In this document: piece by piece, positions 44,945 through 55,099 of the stretch
Position numbering within the stretch: position 1 is the stretch's first letter
How the letters are laid out: the number at the start of each line of letters is the position of its first letter
NCBI GenBank assembly: GCA_026000755.1
Contig: BNZC01000001.1
Location: 1 to 64,000 of the forward strand
Direction: 5' to 3'
Length of the DNA: 64,000 nt
From: Clostridia bacterium
GTDB taxonomy: Bacteria > Bacillota > Clostridia > Lachnospirales > Lachnospiraceae
Made by a program: the position numbers and the translations under genes
The notes under the pieces: model-generated
What the model was told of the DNA's origin: nothing
Database searches by the model: none
The model's input: the letters and a program-made list of their open reading frames with translations, nothing else

Positions 44945-46219
44945 ATGGGAATGACAATGACGCAAAAAATCCTCGCAGCCCACGCAGGTCTTGAATCAGT
45001 CACAGCCGGGCAACTCATAGAGGCAAAACTGGATCTGGTCTTGGGAAATGACATCACTGCCCCTGTTGCCATTCATGAAATGGACAAGATCAAGCAGGAG
45101 GGCGTATTTGACAAGGATAAAATCGCCCTTGTCATGGATCATTTTGTGCCAAACAAAGACATTAAGTCTGCACAAAACACCAAATACGTCCGTGAATTTG
45201 CCGAAAAGCATGACATCACGCATTATTACGATGTAGGAGAAATGGGGATTGAACACGCCCTTTTGCCGGAGCTTGGGCTTACCGTGGCGGGAGATGTGAT
45301 TATCGGAGCGGATTCCCATACCTGCACTTATGGAGCCTTAGGTGCATTTTCCACCGGAGTGGGCAGTACGGACATGGCGGCAGGAATGGCGACAGGTAAA
45401 GCATGGTTTAAGGTGCCCTCCGCCATCAAATTTGATTTGACAGGAACTCCGGCGAAATGGATTAGCGGAAAAGATATTATTTTACATATCATAGGTTTGA
45501 TCGGCGTAGACGGAGCCTTGTATCAATCCATGGAATTTACAGGCGAGGGTATTCAGCACCTGTCCATGGATGATCGCTTCACCATTGCTAACATGGCCAT
45601 TGAAGCAGGAGCGAAAAACGGCATTTTCCCTGTAGATGAACAGGCGATTACCTATATGAAAGAGCATTCCGGTAGGGATTTTGAACTCTATGAGGCGGAT
45701 GAGGATGCAGAGTATGAGAGGGTTATTTCCATTGATTTAAGCACCTTACGCCCAACCATTTCTTTCCCCCATCTTCCGGAAAATACAAAGACCGTGGACG
45801 AATTGGCGGATATTCCCATTCAGCAAGCGGTTATCGGTTCTTGTACCAACGGGCGGATCGAGGATTTACGCATTGCGGCGGAGATTCTAAGAGGGCAGAA
45901 GGTGGCAAAGGGGGTACGTTGTATCGTCATTCCCGCCACCCAAAAGATTTACCTAAAGGCCATGGAAGAGGGCTATATCAAAGACTTTATCGAAGCGGGA
46001 GCCATTGTCAGTACGCCAACCTGCGGACCTTGCCTTGGAGGCTACATGGGCATTTTGGCGGATGGAGAACGCTGTGTTTCCACCACTAACCGTAACTTTG
46101 TAGGACGTATGGGACATATCAGTTCGGAAATCTATCTGGCAAGTCCTGCGATAGCGGCGGCAAGTGCCATAGCAGGCAAATTGATCGGACCATCAGAATG
46201 GGGGGGGGTATCGGAATGA
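44945..46219 (+). CDS. leuC: 3-isopropylmalate dehydratase large subunit
   Basis: Aconitase-family subunit of 424 residues, the length of the LeuC2 (homoaconitase-like) branch. [36 protein letters not shown] and [10 protein letters not shown] hold the [4Fe-4S] ligands. AAGGAGAG precedes the start. The last codons contain nine G (46200-46208), which also provide the only purine-rich ribosome site for leuD. Confidence 0.95.
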   Translation: MGMTMTQKILAAHAGLESVTAGQLIEAKLDLVLGNDITAPVAIHEMDKIKQEGVFDKDKIALVMDHFVPNKDIKSAQNTKYVREFAEKHDITHYYDVGEMGIEHALLPELGLTVAGDVIIGADSHTCTYGALGAFSTGVGSTDMAAGMATGKAWFKVPSAIKFDLTGTPAKWISGKDIILHIIGLIGVDGALYQSMEFTGEGIQHLSMDDRFTIANMAIEAGAKNGIFPVDEQAITYMKEHSGRDFELYEADEDAEYERVISIDLSTLRPTISFPHLPENTKTVDELADIPIQQAVIGSCTNGRIEDLRIAAEILRGQKVAKGVRCIVIPATQKIYLKAMEEGYIKDFIEAGAIVSTPTCGPCLGGYMGILADGERCVSTTNRNFVGRMGHISSEIYLASPAIAAASAIAGKLIGPSEWGGVSE

Positions 46220-46701
46220 AAGCAGAAGGAAGCACCTTTCGCTACGGCGACAATGTAGATACGGATGTCATCATTCCTGCCCGATATTTAAGTACCTCAG
46301 ACCCGGCGGAATTAGCGGCGCATTGTATGGAAGACATTGACAAGGACTTTGTAAATAAGGTACAGTCAGGCGACCTTATTGTAGCGGATAAAAATTTCGG
46401 TTGTGGCTCTTCCAGAGAACACGCCCCCATTGCCATTAAAGCTTCGGGAATCAGCTGTGTCATAGCGGAAACGTTCGCTCGCATTTTTTATCGAAATGCC
46501 ATTAACATTGGCTTGCCTATTATAGAAAGCAAACAGGCGGCTAGGGGTATAGCGGCAGGAGATCGAGTGAGTGTGGACTTTGATACCGGTGTGATTACCA
46601 ATGAAACAAAGGGCGAAAGCTATGAAGGACAGGCTTTTCCGGCGTTTATGCAAAAGATTATTCAGGCGGAGGGGTTGATAAATTATATTAACCAAGAGTA
46701 A
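46216..46701 (+). CDS. leuD: 3-isopropylmalate dehydratase small subunit
   Basis: Small subunit of 161 residues that completes isopropylmalate isomerase. [14 protein letters not shown] and [18 protein letters not shown] are the family marks. ATG 46216 overlaps the leuC stop by four bases; its ribosome site is the G-run inside leuC. leuB and leuA are not in the window. Confidence 0.95.
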   Translation: MKAEGSTFRYGDNVDTDVIIPARYLSTSDPAELAAHCMEDIDKDFVNKVQSGDLIVADKNFGCGSSREHAPIAIKASGISCVIAETFARIFYRNAINIGLPIIESKQAARGIAAGDRVSVDFDTGVITNETKGESYEGQAFPAFMQKIIQAEGLINYINQE

Positions 46702-46718
46702 CAAGCAGGAGTAAACAT

Positions 46719-47741
46719 ATGGCGGTAACAGTGAAAGAGTGGGGAACCACAGAAGATGGAAGGCAAGCATTTTTATATGAATTATCTGATAAATCTGACA
46801 AGAGCGGCATAAGGGTCAGGCTTACCAACTATGGTGCAAGTATTGTGGGAATAGATGCTCCCGACAAGAATGGTGTCTATGCGGATGTGGTTTTGGGCTA
46901 TGACAATTTGAATGACTATGTAAATGGTACCGTGTATCACGGTGCCACTGTTGGCAGATTTGCAAATCGCATTGCGAATGGCAGTTTCAGCTTGAACGGG
47001 AAGACCTATGATTTGCCGAAAAATAACGGTGGAAACTGTTTACATGGAGGAAGTGGTTTTACATATAAGCTATGGGAGACCGCTGAAACAGGTGAAAATT
47101 CCGTTACTTTCACTTATACAAGTGAGGATGGGGAGGATGGATTCCCGGGAAAGCTTGACGTATCGGTGCAGTATCTGCTGACGGATGACTGTAAGCTTAA
47201 CATACGATATACGTTAAAGGCATCTGCCGATACGGTGGCAGGACTTACGAATCACGCCTATTTTAACCTGGGCGGTAAGGGCGATACCGTAATGGATACG
47301 CTTCTTAAAGTTTATGCAAAACACTATACCCCTTGTGATGATACAGGGATTCCAACCGGTGAGCTTGCCGATGTAAGCGGAAGTAAGTTTGATTTTAGGA
47401 CAGAGCGTACAATCAGCGAAGAATACGACGACAATTTTGTCTTAGGAGATGAGGTGTCGCAGGACTTACGCTTGGCGGCAGAAGCCTATGACGGGGATAG
47501 TGGGCGTAGCTTGAAGGTATTCACCACCATGCCGGCATTGCAGTTTTATACCGGCAACTACTTAGATGAAACTAAGAAAAACGGTGTGACTTATGGCAAA
47601 CACAGTGGATTTGCCTTAGAGGCACAGTTTACACCCAATACTCCGAATCTGATCAATGAAACAGATAAGTTTCCGTCTTGCGTTGTGAGAGCGGGAGAAA
47701 CCAAGTACTATGAAATAGTATACCAATTGGGAGTTAAATAG
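46719..47741 (+). CDS. galM: Aldose 1-epimerase (galactose mutarotase)
   Basis: Enzyme of 340 residues interconverting alpha and beta galactose. VRLTNYGASIVGIDAPDKNG, GATVGRFANRIANGSF, TNHAYFNLGG with catalytic His, and FALEAQFTPNTPN with the catalytic Glu are seen. It belongs functionally with galK and galT, 6 kb downstream, but is parted from them by a two-component/ABC cassette. It ends four bases before the convergent kinase gene. Confidence 0.94.
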   Translation: MAVTVKEWGTTEDGRQAFLYELSDKSDKSGIRVRLTNYGASIVGIDAPDKNGVYADVVLGYDNLNDYVNGTVYHGATVGRFANRIANGSFSLNGKTYDLPKNNGGNCLHGGSGFTYKLWETAETGENSVTFTYTSEDGEDGFPGKLDVSVQYLLTDDCKLNIRYTLKASADTVAGLTNHAYFNLGGKGDTVMDTLLKVYAKHYTPCDDTGIPTGELADVSGSKFDFRTERTISEEYDDNFVLGDEVSQDLRLAAEAYDGDSGRSLKVFTTMPALQFYTGNYLDETKKNGVTYGKHSGFALEAQFTPNTPNLINETDKFPSCVVRAGETKYYEIVYQLGVK

Positions 47742-47745
47742 GGGA

Positions 47746-48870
47746 TTATCCCGACCGCCCGGATAAATTGTCCCGAAGTGTTATATCCGATGTTGGCAGT
47801 ATGACGGTGAAAACACTTCCTTTATTAAGCTCACTATTTACTTCAATTGTTCCGCCGCATAATGCGATGATCTGCCTTACAATCGCAAGACCAAGTCCAT
47901 TCCCTTCTTTGGCACGGGAAGAATCGTCTTGATAAAATTTCTCGAATATTTTAGCTTTTGCGTTTTCATGAAATCCTATCCCATTATCGCAAATGGTAAA
48001 TCGGATGTCGCTGTTCCATTCTACAAGTCGAATTTTTATAATGCCACCTTGCTTGGAAAATTTTATGGCGTTATCCAAAAGGTTCAACCAAATTTGCTGT
48101 ATTAAATCTTCATTCCCGTTAAACATTATTTCTGCCATTTCTACATCAATGTTTATTTCTTTTTTCGCCCACTTCGCTTCCGTCATAACAACCGTCCGGC
48201 GTATTTGTTCATCCAGTCTAAAACAAGTCTTATCCCCGATTATTTCCATGTGTTCATATTTTGAAAGGTTTAATACATTTGTGGAAAGCCCGGAAAGACG
48301 TTCCGATTCCGTAATGATAATATTAAGATATTCGTCTCTTTCTTCTTTGGTTAAATTTTCGTCTTTCAGTAATTTGGCAAAGCCTCTCACCGAAACAATG
48401 GGCGTCTTAAACTCATGTGAAAAGTTGTTTACAAAATCACTTCGCAGCGTTTCGATAGAAGATAACTCCTGCGCCATTTTATTAAAGCTATTGGCTAATT
48501 CCTCTAATTCATATACACCGCCTATATCCAGTTGCACATTAAAATCACCCGCGGCAATTTTTTGTGTGGCTGTAACAACCGTGCGTATCGGTTTTAATGC
48601 CTTTTTGCTGAAAAAAGCCGCGATTGCGGTTCCCATAACCGTGCTAAAGCCCATCATTGCTAATATGCTGCGAAATGGCTCAAATCCATTGCCATTTGCT
48701 TGTTCGTATTTCATTTCATTCCCCAAACGAATGGCTCCCGTAACGTGCAAAATCATAACAAGCATCCCTGCAAGCAACATTGTCGCAAGAATAACACAAA
48801 AAACAAACAGCACCAAAGAGATGGTAAGTCCAAAGCGTTTTTTGACCTCGTTTTTAATATTCACTTTCAT
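47746..48870 (-). CDS. HAMP-domain sensor histidine kinase
   Basis: Membrane kinase of 374 residues. Two spans (about 13-40 and 70-90) enclose a very short extracellular loop, as in intramembrane-sensing kinases; HAMP follows, then H-box FVNNFSHEFKTPIVSVRG, N-box LLDNAIKFS and G-boxes DNGIGFH and GNGLGLAIV. It overlaps the regulator gene by four bases. Short loop and adjacency to a FtsX-type ABC transporter suggest sensing of antimicrobial stress through that transporter. Confidence 0.9.
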   Translation of the reverse strand: MKVNIKNEVKKRFGLTISLVLFVFCVILATMLLAGMLVMILHVTGAIRLGNEMKYEQANGNGFEPFRSILAMMGFSTVMGTAIAAFFSKKALKPIRTVVTATQKIAAGDFNVQLDIGGVYELEELANSFNKMAQELSSIETLRSDFVNNFSHEFKTPIVSVRGFAKLLKDENLTKEERDEYLNIIITESERLSGLSTNVLNLSKYEHMEIIGDKTCFRLDEQIRRTVVMTEAKWAKKEINIDVEMAEIMFNGNEDLIQQIWLNLLDNAIKFSKQGGIIKIRLVEWNSDIRFTICDNGIGFHENAKAKIFEKFYQDDSSRAKEGNGLGLAIVRQIIALCGGTIEVNSELNKGSVFTVILPTSDITLRDNLSGRSG

Positions 48871-49541
48871 ATCTTTTTCACCGCCTTATAACCAAGTCCG
48901 CGTACCGTTAAAATTTCAAATTCCGACCAATTTCGGAAACGGTCACGTAAACGGCTGATATGCACATTCAATGTGTGGTCATCTGTTTCCGATTCTATTC
49001 CCCATATTTCATCCATAATTTGCAGGCGGGTAAAGATCATATTGGGATAAGTCAGTAATTTGAAGAGGAGTTGGAACTCTTTTTGCGGCAAGGTGAAACT
49101 TTCCCCGTGTCCCGATACGGTCAACGCATCATAATCCAACACAACCTCCCCTACCGTCAATTTATGGTCGCTGGCAATTTGTGCCCGGCGCAAAAGTGCT
49201 TTGATTCGCAAAATCATTTCTTGTTCATCAACAGGCTTTATCATGTAGTCATCGGTACCGACAATAAACCCGTATCGTTTGTCTTTCGGTTCTTGTTTCG
49301 CCGTAACCATCAAAATAGGTATCGTTTCCCATGTCATACGAATCTGCTTTGTCAATTCGTATCCGTCCATATTCGGCATCATCAAATCCAATAAAACCAA
49401 GTCAACGTGTTCTTTATCCATAAGTGCTAAGGCATCCATCCCATCCGCTGCTTGCAAGGCATAAAAACCGTTTTGTTTCAAAACAGCACACATGAGTTTT
49501 CTTGTGTTAGCATCATCTTCAACGACCAAAATTCGAAACAT
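48867..49541 (-). CDS. OmpR-family response regulator
   Basis: Regulator of 224 residues. The receiver has VVEDDANTRK, LVLLDLMMPNMDG and TAKQEPKDK; the C-terminal winged helix has LTYPNMIFTRLQIMDEIWG and DDHTLNVHISRLRDRF. It is the first gene of the two-gene operon, divergent from the ABC transporter at 49688. The intergenic region carries TTGAGGTT boxes that are probably its binding sites. Confidence 0.92.
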   Translation of the reverse strand: MFRILVVEDDANTRKLMCAVLKQNGFYALQAADGMDALALMDKEHVDLVLLDLMMPNMDGYELTKQIRMTWETIPILMVTAKQEPKDKRYGFIVGTDDYMIKPVDEQEMILRIKALLRRAQIASDHKLTVGEVVLDYDALTVSGHGESFTLPQKEFQLLFKLLTYPNMIFTRLQIMDEIWGIESETDDHTLNVHISRLRDRFRNWSEFEILTVRGLGYKAVKKI

Positions 49542-49586
49542 AATGAAAGTACCCCCGTGTTCATATTATACCATTTTAACAAATAA

Positions 49587-49655
49587 ACCTCAACTGAATA
49601 TCAACGGAAAAGACCCGTTTTGTTGAGGTTCGCTTGAGGTTCGTCATTTATACTA
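49587..49655 (+). promoter_or_regulatory. TTGAGGTT box array and promoter of the ABC transporter
   Basis: TTGAGGTTCG occurs at 49624-49633 and 49635-49644 (11-base period); the complement AACCTCAA lies at 49587-49594. TATACT at 49650-49655 may be the -10 box with the repeats in place of a -35 box. The pattern fits activation by a dimeric OmpR-type regulator, presumably the divergent one. Confidence 0.7.
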
Positions 49656-49687
49656 AACGCATAGCAAAAAAAGGGAGGTAAATTATC

Positions 49688-52075
49688 ATGTTGAAACTAA
49701 AACTGGACAACATCAAAAAAACTTACAGAGGTGCGGAAACGGTAACTGCCTTAAAAGGTGTGTCGCTCGCATTTCGTGAAAACGAATTTGTATCAATACT
49801 TGGTCCGTCCGGGTGCGGAAAAACCACACTGTTAAACATTATCGGAGGGCTTGATCAATACGACAACGGCGATTTAGTGATCGGCGGCACATCTACAAAA
49901 AAATTCAAGGATTCCGATTGGGACGCATACCGCAATCGTTCGATTGGCTTTGTGTTTCAAAGCTATAATCTTATCGGACATCAAACAATTTTACAAAATG
50001 TAGAGATTGCAATGACCCTTTCCGGCGTATCCGCTTCGGAAAGAAAAAGCCGAGCCAAAGAGGCATTGACGCAGGTCGGACTTTTGGATCAAATAAAAAA
50101 GAAACCGAACCAACTTTCCGGCGGTCAAATGCAACGTGTCGCTGTTGCGCGGGCACTCGTCAACAATCCCGATATTATTTTGGCAGACGAGCCTACCGGT
50201 GCGCTGGATAGTCATACGAGCGTTCAGCTTATGGAAATGCTGAAAGAGATTGCGAAAACGCGGCTTGTTATAATGGTAACGCACAACGGCGAACTGGCAC
50301 AGGAGTATTCCAGTCGGATCGTTCGTGTGTTGGACGGTGAAATACAATCGGACAGTAATCCTCCGAAGGAAGAAACGAATGCGGCGATGGCTCCGGCTGA
50401 TACGGAAAAATTCAAGAAAACTTCTATGTCATTTACTACCGCCACCGGCTTATCCCTTAGAAATCTGCTTACCAAAAAAGGTCGGACAATAACGACAGCG
50501 TTTGCAGGAAGTATTGGCATTATCGGTGTGGCATTGGTACTTGCACTGTCAACCGGATTATCGGGATTTATGACAAAAATGCAAACAGAATCACTGTCCG
50601 GCTTGCCGATCACCATAAATGAGGCTCCACAGACGATAGAGCGAGGCGGGTCCAGCGGTGATGGTGAAACACCAATTTTAAGCCGTTCGGATGAATCGGG
50701 TAAATTTACGGATGATAACGTGCTGTATCGCCATGACAGCCAAGCAAACAGAGTAGAACATAAGAATGTATTGACACAAGAATACTTTGACTATATAGCA
50801 AACATACAATCCGAACTTCCCTCTGCGGTAAACGCTGTTTCTTATTCAAGGGCTGTTGGTATCAATTTGTTTGCCAAAGGTGAGGATTCCGTGGTTAAAT
50901 TTGAAACCTCCGCCTCTGTCGGTGAGGGCGGAATGGAAGCTGCGTTTGGCGGCGGTAGTCTGTATTGGCAAGAAATGGACGGAAACGAAGATGTTATCCT
51001 TTCATTATATGATCTTGTAGGCGAGGGCAGTCGTTTACCGAAAGAGAAAAATGAGGTAGCTATTGTTGTTGATGAATACAATCGGCTTGATAAGACTTTC
51101 TTTGAAAAATTAGGTATGACCTCAGAAACAGATAGCTATAAGCTGACTGACTTTATCGACAAAACAGTATTAAAGGTAATACCGAACGATGTTTATTACA
51201 CGCAAACAGCGGATGGATTATTTGCCCCGGCTATGGTTTCAGAATATAACGGATTGTATGATAACGGAGATGGCGTTGAACTTACCATTACAGGTATCTT
51301 GCGTATAAAAGAAAATTCCGCATCCATGGTAAGCTACCTTTCACCCGGATTGATATATACCACGGCGTTGACAGACTATATTGTTACGAACGCCCAAAAG
51401 TCAGAAATAGCGGTCGCACAGCAAAAATCAGATAAAGATGTAATCTTGAACACGCCTTTTGCAAATGAAAACGATAAAACACAAAAATTGTTACTATTAG
51501 GAGCGAATACTACGCCGACAGGCATAAATATTTATCCAAAGGATTATGCAGGAAAAGATGCAATAAAACAATATCTTGACAACTATAATGTAGGCAGACC
51601 CACTGACGAACAGATTGTTTACTCCGACGTAGCGCAAATGGTTGAAAGTATGTTTGGCACAATACTAAACACCGTAACTTATGTCTTGATTGGCTTTGCC
51701 GCTATCTCCCTATTGGTTTCCACGATTATGATTGCCATTATAACCTATGTATCGGTATTGGAAAGAACAAAGGAGATCGGTATCTTGCGTAGCGTTGGCG
51801 CACGAAAAAAGGATATTTCACGGGTGTTCAATGCGGAGGCTGTAATCATAGGCTGTGTTGCCGGACTTTTAGGTATCGGTATCTCTTATCTGCTTACGAT
51901 TCCGATTAACAGTATTGTTTTATCGCTTGCCGGGGTAAGTGGAGTAGCACACTTAACAATATTTCACGCTACATTGCTTGTGCTTGGCAGTATGGTTTTG
52001 ACATTGATTGCCGGATTCATTCCGTCAAAAATGGCGGCAAAGAAAGACCCTGTTGTAGCACTCAGAACAGAATAG
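49688..52075 (+). CDS. ABC transporter, fused ATP-binding and FtsX/MacB-type permease
   Basis: Protein of 795 residues. The N-terminal ATPase (about 1-230) has Walker A GPSGCGKTT, signature LSGGQMQRVAVARAL and Walker B IILADEPTGALD. A span near 270 leads to a large extracellular domain (about 300-655), then three C-terminal spans with YVSVLERTKEIGILRSVGARKKDISRVF, typical of FtsX. It resembles MacB-like exporters used for peptide export or resistance. GGGAGG precedes the start. The divergent two-component genes probably control it. Confidence 0.9.
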   Translation: MLKLKLDNIKKTYRGAETVTALKGVSLAFRENEFVSILGPSGCGKTTLLNIIGGLDQYDNGDLVIGGTSTKKFKDSDWDAYRNRSIGFVFQSYNLIGHQTILQNVEIAMTLSGVSASERKSRAKEALTQVGLLDQIKKKPNQLSGGQMQRVAVARALVNNPDIILADEPTGALDSHTSVQLMEMLKEIAKTRLVIMVTHNGELAQEYSSRIVRVLDGEIQSDSNPPKEETNAAMAPADTEKFKKTSMSFTTATGLSLRNLLTKKGRTITTAFAGSIGIIGVALVLALSTGLSGFMTKMQTESLSGLPITINEAPQTIERGGSSGDGETPILSRSDESGKFTDDNVLYRHDSQANRVEHKNVLTQEYFDYIANIQSELPSAVNAVSYSRAVGINLFAKGEDSVVKFETSASVGEGGMEAAFGGGSLYWQEMDGNEDVILSLYDLVGEGSRLPKEKNEVAIVVDEYNRLDKTFFEKLGMTSETDSYKLTDFIDKTVLKVIPNDVYYTQTADGLFAPAMVSEYNGLYDNGDGVELTITGILRIKENSASMVSYLSPGLIYTTALTDYIVTNAQKSEIAVAQQKSDKDVILNTPFANENDKTQKLLLLGANTTPTGINIYPKDYAGKDAIKQYLDNYNVGRPTDEQIVYSDVAQMVESMFGTILNTVTYVLIGFAAISLLVSTIMIAIITYVSVLERTKEIGILRSVGARKKDISRVFNAEAVIIGCVAGLLGIGISYLLTIPINSIVLSLAGVSGVAHLTIFHATLLVLGSMVLTLIAGFIPSKMAAKKDPVVALRTE

Positions 52076-52234
52076 CTTTATCGTGAATAGCAACAAATAT
52101 TTTGGAATAAAATCGAAAAAAATTAGTAATATTCTATTGACAATGGATAAGCACAGCTGTATACTGATATAGTTGTGTTTATCCATTTGTTATTTTTGGA
52201 AAACGAAAAATCAAAAAAGAAAAGGGAGAGCAGT

Positions 52235-53662
52235 ATGAAAAACATGAAAAAAACGATTATCAGTTACGGAATAGGAGGATTCGGAAATGACATATTCTTT
52301 TGGACACTTTCCCAATACTTTATTATGTTCATCACAAGTCAGCTGTTCAACACAGGGGACTCTGCGGTGGACGGAAAATACATTGCATGGATTACGGCAC
52401 TTATTGGTGTTTTACGTATTGTTGAACTTCTGATTGATCCCTTAATCGGCGGAACGATTGATGCCACAAAAACCAAAATCGGCAAGTTTAAGCCTTGGAT
52501 TTTAGGCGGTGGTACGATAGGATCCGTCTGTATGGCGTTTTTATTTACGGATATTTTCGGCCTTGCAAGCGGAAAGCCCTTCCTCTATCTTGCGATTTTT
52601 GCAGTAGTTTACATACTGATGGACATTGTGTATAGTTTCAAAGACATTGCTTTTTGGGGCATGATGCCCGCTCTTTCCATGGAAAGCCGTCAACGTGAGA
52701 AGATTGCAACAGGTGCGCGTATCGGCTCAACCCTTGGACAGGCGGCAGTAGCTATTTCTGTGATTCCGCTTGTAAAAATGTTCTCTAAGACTTCCGGTGT
52801 AGGCGATGCCATAGGTGACAAGCAAGGATGGTTTATCTTTGGTTTGATTATCGCTGTAGTTGCACTGATTACCTCCATTATCGTAGCCTTTGGCACCACG
52901 GAGCAGGACAGCTTGGTTCGTTCCTCCGGTGAGAAAAGTTCCATCAAAGACGTGTTCAAAATTATTGCAAAAAATGACAAATTGTTGTGGCTTTGTGTGT
53001 TTTATGGTCTGTTTGCCTTGGCGTATACCTTGACCAGTTCTTTTGTGCTGTATTATTTCACCTATGTTTTGGATAAAGCCGATATGTTCCCTATTATCGG
53101 TGTCATTCAGATGGTAGTCGGTTTTGTTTCCGTGGCGCTTTTCCCTGTTTTGACACAGCTGATTGGTCGCCGTAAATTATTTTATTGCTTGGCATCCTGT
53201 ATGATTGCCGGTATCGTTTTGTTCTTCTTTGCAGGAACTTCCGTACCCCTTACCTTTGCAGCTTATGTATTGTTCTTTGCACCTTATCCCATGTGCTTCC
53301 TTGTTACCCTAATGACCATTTCCGATATTGTGGAATACGGTCAATGGAAATTGGGTACTCGTAACGAAGGTGTGACACTTTCCGTTCGTCCACTGCTTGA
53401 TAAGTTGGCAGGTGCTATCTCAAATATTGTGGTAGGTCAGGCGGCAGTGATCTGTGCCATGACAACCGGAGCTACTGCTGTTTCCGTGGCAACAAATCCT
53501 TCCAATATTACGAATTTTAAGATATTTATGTTTGTTGTTCCGCTGATTTTGTTACTGATTTCCCTGTTTGTATTTATTAAACGAGTTACTCTGGATGAGA
53601 AAGCCCATGATCAGATTATGGCTGACTTAGAGGCCCGTTATGCAGGTAAGAAAAATAACTGA
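52235..53662 (+). CDS. GPH family sugar:cation symporter (MelB-like)
   Basis: MFS transporter of 475 residues with 12 predicted spans. SYGIGGFGNDIFFWTLSQYF, LLIDPLIGGTIDATKTKIGKFKPWIL and YGQWKLGTRNEGVTLSVRPLLDKLAGA are the GPH/MelB hallmarks. Lying directly before galK and galT, it probably imports galactose or a galactoside. ATG 52235 follows AAGGGAGAG; an open frame upstream is not needed. Confidence 0.88.
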   Translation: MKNMKKTIISYGIGGFGNDIFFWTLSQYFIMFITSQLFNTGDSAVDGKYIAWITALIGVLRIVELLIDPLIGGTIDATKTKIGKFKPWILGGGTIGSVCMAFLFTDIFGLASGKPFLYLAIFAVVYILMDIVYSFKDIAFWGMMPALSMESRQREKIATGARIGSTLGQAAVAISVIPLVKMFSKTSGVGDAIGDKQGWFIFGLIIAVVALITSIIVAFGTTEQDSLVRSSGEKSSIKDVFKIIAKNDKLLWLCVFYGLFALAYTLTSSFVLYYFTYVLDKADMFPIIGVIQMVVGFVSVALFPVLTQLIGRRKLFYCLASCMIAGIVLFFFAGTSVPLTFAAYVLFFAPYPMCFLVTLMTISDIVEYGQWKLGTRNEGVTLSVRPLLDKLAGAISNIVVGQAAVICAMTTGATAVSVATNPSNITNFKIFMFVVPLILLLISLFVFIKRVTLDEKAHDQIMADLEARYAGKKNN

Positions 53663-53753
53663 AAATAATTCAAGCGAAAAATAAAAGGATTTTCTGACGG
53701 AAAAGAAGGTTATGCAGAAAAGAAAACATTAAAAACCCAAGAGAGGAAGCAAA

Positions 53754-55004
53754 ATGATTACGATTAAAACAGACCAATTAGAACAATTATACAGTAACAC
53801 CACTTCTGCCAAAGCACGATACGAAGAGGCAATCCGCAAATTTGAAGAACTTTTCGGAAGTACAGCTGACTTAAGCTACGAAGAATTTGGCATATTCTCC
53901 GCACCGGGTCGTACCGAAGTGGGGGGAAACCACACGGATCATCAGCAGGGAAATGTCTTGGCTTCCGCCATTGATTTGGACATTATTTGTGCGGCAAAAA
54001 CCTCCGAAAAAAACAATGTCAGCTTCCTTTCCGAGGGCTTTAACCAGGAAATATTGGATTTGTCCGAGCTTGATGCAAGGGATACGGATTCCCAAAGCTC
54101 TGCCTTAATTCGAGGTGTTGCGGCGTTTTTTGCGGCAAGCGGTTATAAAATAGGCGGATTTAACGCATACCTTACCTCTGATGTGCTTGTGGGTTCCGGG
54201 CTTTCCTCCTCTGCGGCATTTGAGGTTGTGATCGGGCAGGTGTTCAATCATTTCTACAATGAGGGCAAGGTTTCCAATGTATTTATCGCCCAAGCGGGGC
54301 AGTTTGCCGAAAATATCTACTTGAATAAACCATCGGGCTTAATGGATCAGTCCGCCTCCTCTGTGGGTGGCTTTGTGCAGATTGATTTTGCAGATCCGGA
54401 AACTCCGAAGTTTGAGGCGGTACAGTTTGATTTGGCAAGCTACGGCTATTCCCTTTGTATCGTAGATACCAAAGGCTCTCATGCAAATCTCACCGAACAA
54501 TACGCTTTAATGCCGGAAGAAATGAAGTTGGTTGCGAAGCATTTCGGCAAAAAGGTGTTAAGTGAGGTGGATGAAAATGAATTTTATGGCAGTTTGAATT
54601 TGTTGAAAGGCAAGGTGCCGGATCGTGCCATTTTGCGTGCCATGCACTATTTTGCAGACAATAAACGTGCGATAACAGAAGCGGCGGCATTAAAAGCCGG
54701 TAATTTTGATGAATTTTTGAAACTCGTTCGTGAATCGGGACATTCTTCCTTTGAATATTTGCAAAATGTGTATTACAATCCCCTGGAGCAGAATCTGTCC
54801 ATTGCCTTAGGACTTTCTCAACATATTTTAGAACCTGTAAATGGCGCATGGAGAGTACACGGCGGCGGTTTGGCAGGTACGATACAGGCGTTTGTACCGA
54901 ATGCCGTGCTTGCGACTTACCGTGAGGCATTGGAAAAATTCTTCGGCAGGGGCAGTTGTTATGTGTTAGGTGTTCGGGCGATCGGTGGAACGAGGGTGAT
55001 ATAA
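53754..55004 (+). CDS. galK: Galactokinase
   Basis: GHMP kinase of 416 residues, first enzyme of the Leloir pathway. SAPGRTEVGGNHTDHQQG binds sugar, VGSGLSSSAAFEV is the ATP loop, and WRVHGGGLAGTIQAFVP is the third motif. GAGAGGAAG precedes ATG 53754. galT follows after 95 bases. Confidence 0.95.
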   Translation: MITIKTDQLEQLYSNTTSAKARYEEAIRKFEELFGSTADLSYEEFGIFSAPGRTEVGGNHTDHQQGNVLASAIDLDIICAAKTSEKNNVSFLSEGFNQEILDLSELDARDTDSQSSALIRGVAAFFAASGYKIGGFNAYLTSDVLVGSGLSSSAAFEVVIGQVFNHFYNEGKVSNVFIAQAGQFAENIYLNKPSGLMDQSASSVGGFVQIDFADPETPKFEAVQFDLASYGYSLCIVDTKGSHANLTEQYALMPEEMKLVAKHFGKKVLSEVDENEFYGSLNLLKGKVPDRAILRAMHYFADNKRAITEAAALKAGNFDEFLKLVRESGHSSFEYLQNVYYNPLEQNLSIALGLSQHILEPVNGAWRVHGGGLAGTIQAFVPNAVLATYREALEKFFGRGSCYVLGVRAIGGTRVI

Positions 55005-55099
55005 TGAGTACAAGTGAGAAGACGTGCTTGCACGATCGGCGAACGACGAATTTGATTTTTTGGTGTTTCCGCAATCGGTAAAATGGGGGTGATGATATA

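Noticed and set aside
47993-48958. Plus-strand frame of 321 codons opposite the kinase gene
   Set aside because: The kinase on the other strand has all HK motifs; this frame is its Ser/Ile/Phe-rich mirror.
54490-55074. Minus-strand frame of 194 codons opposite galK
   Set aside because: Shadow of the strongly conserved galactokinase; no domain and no ribosome site.
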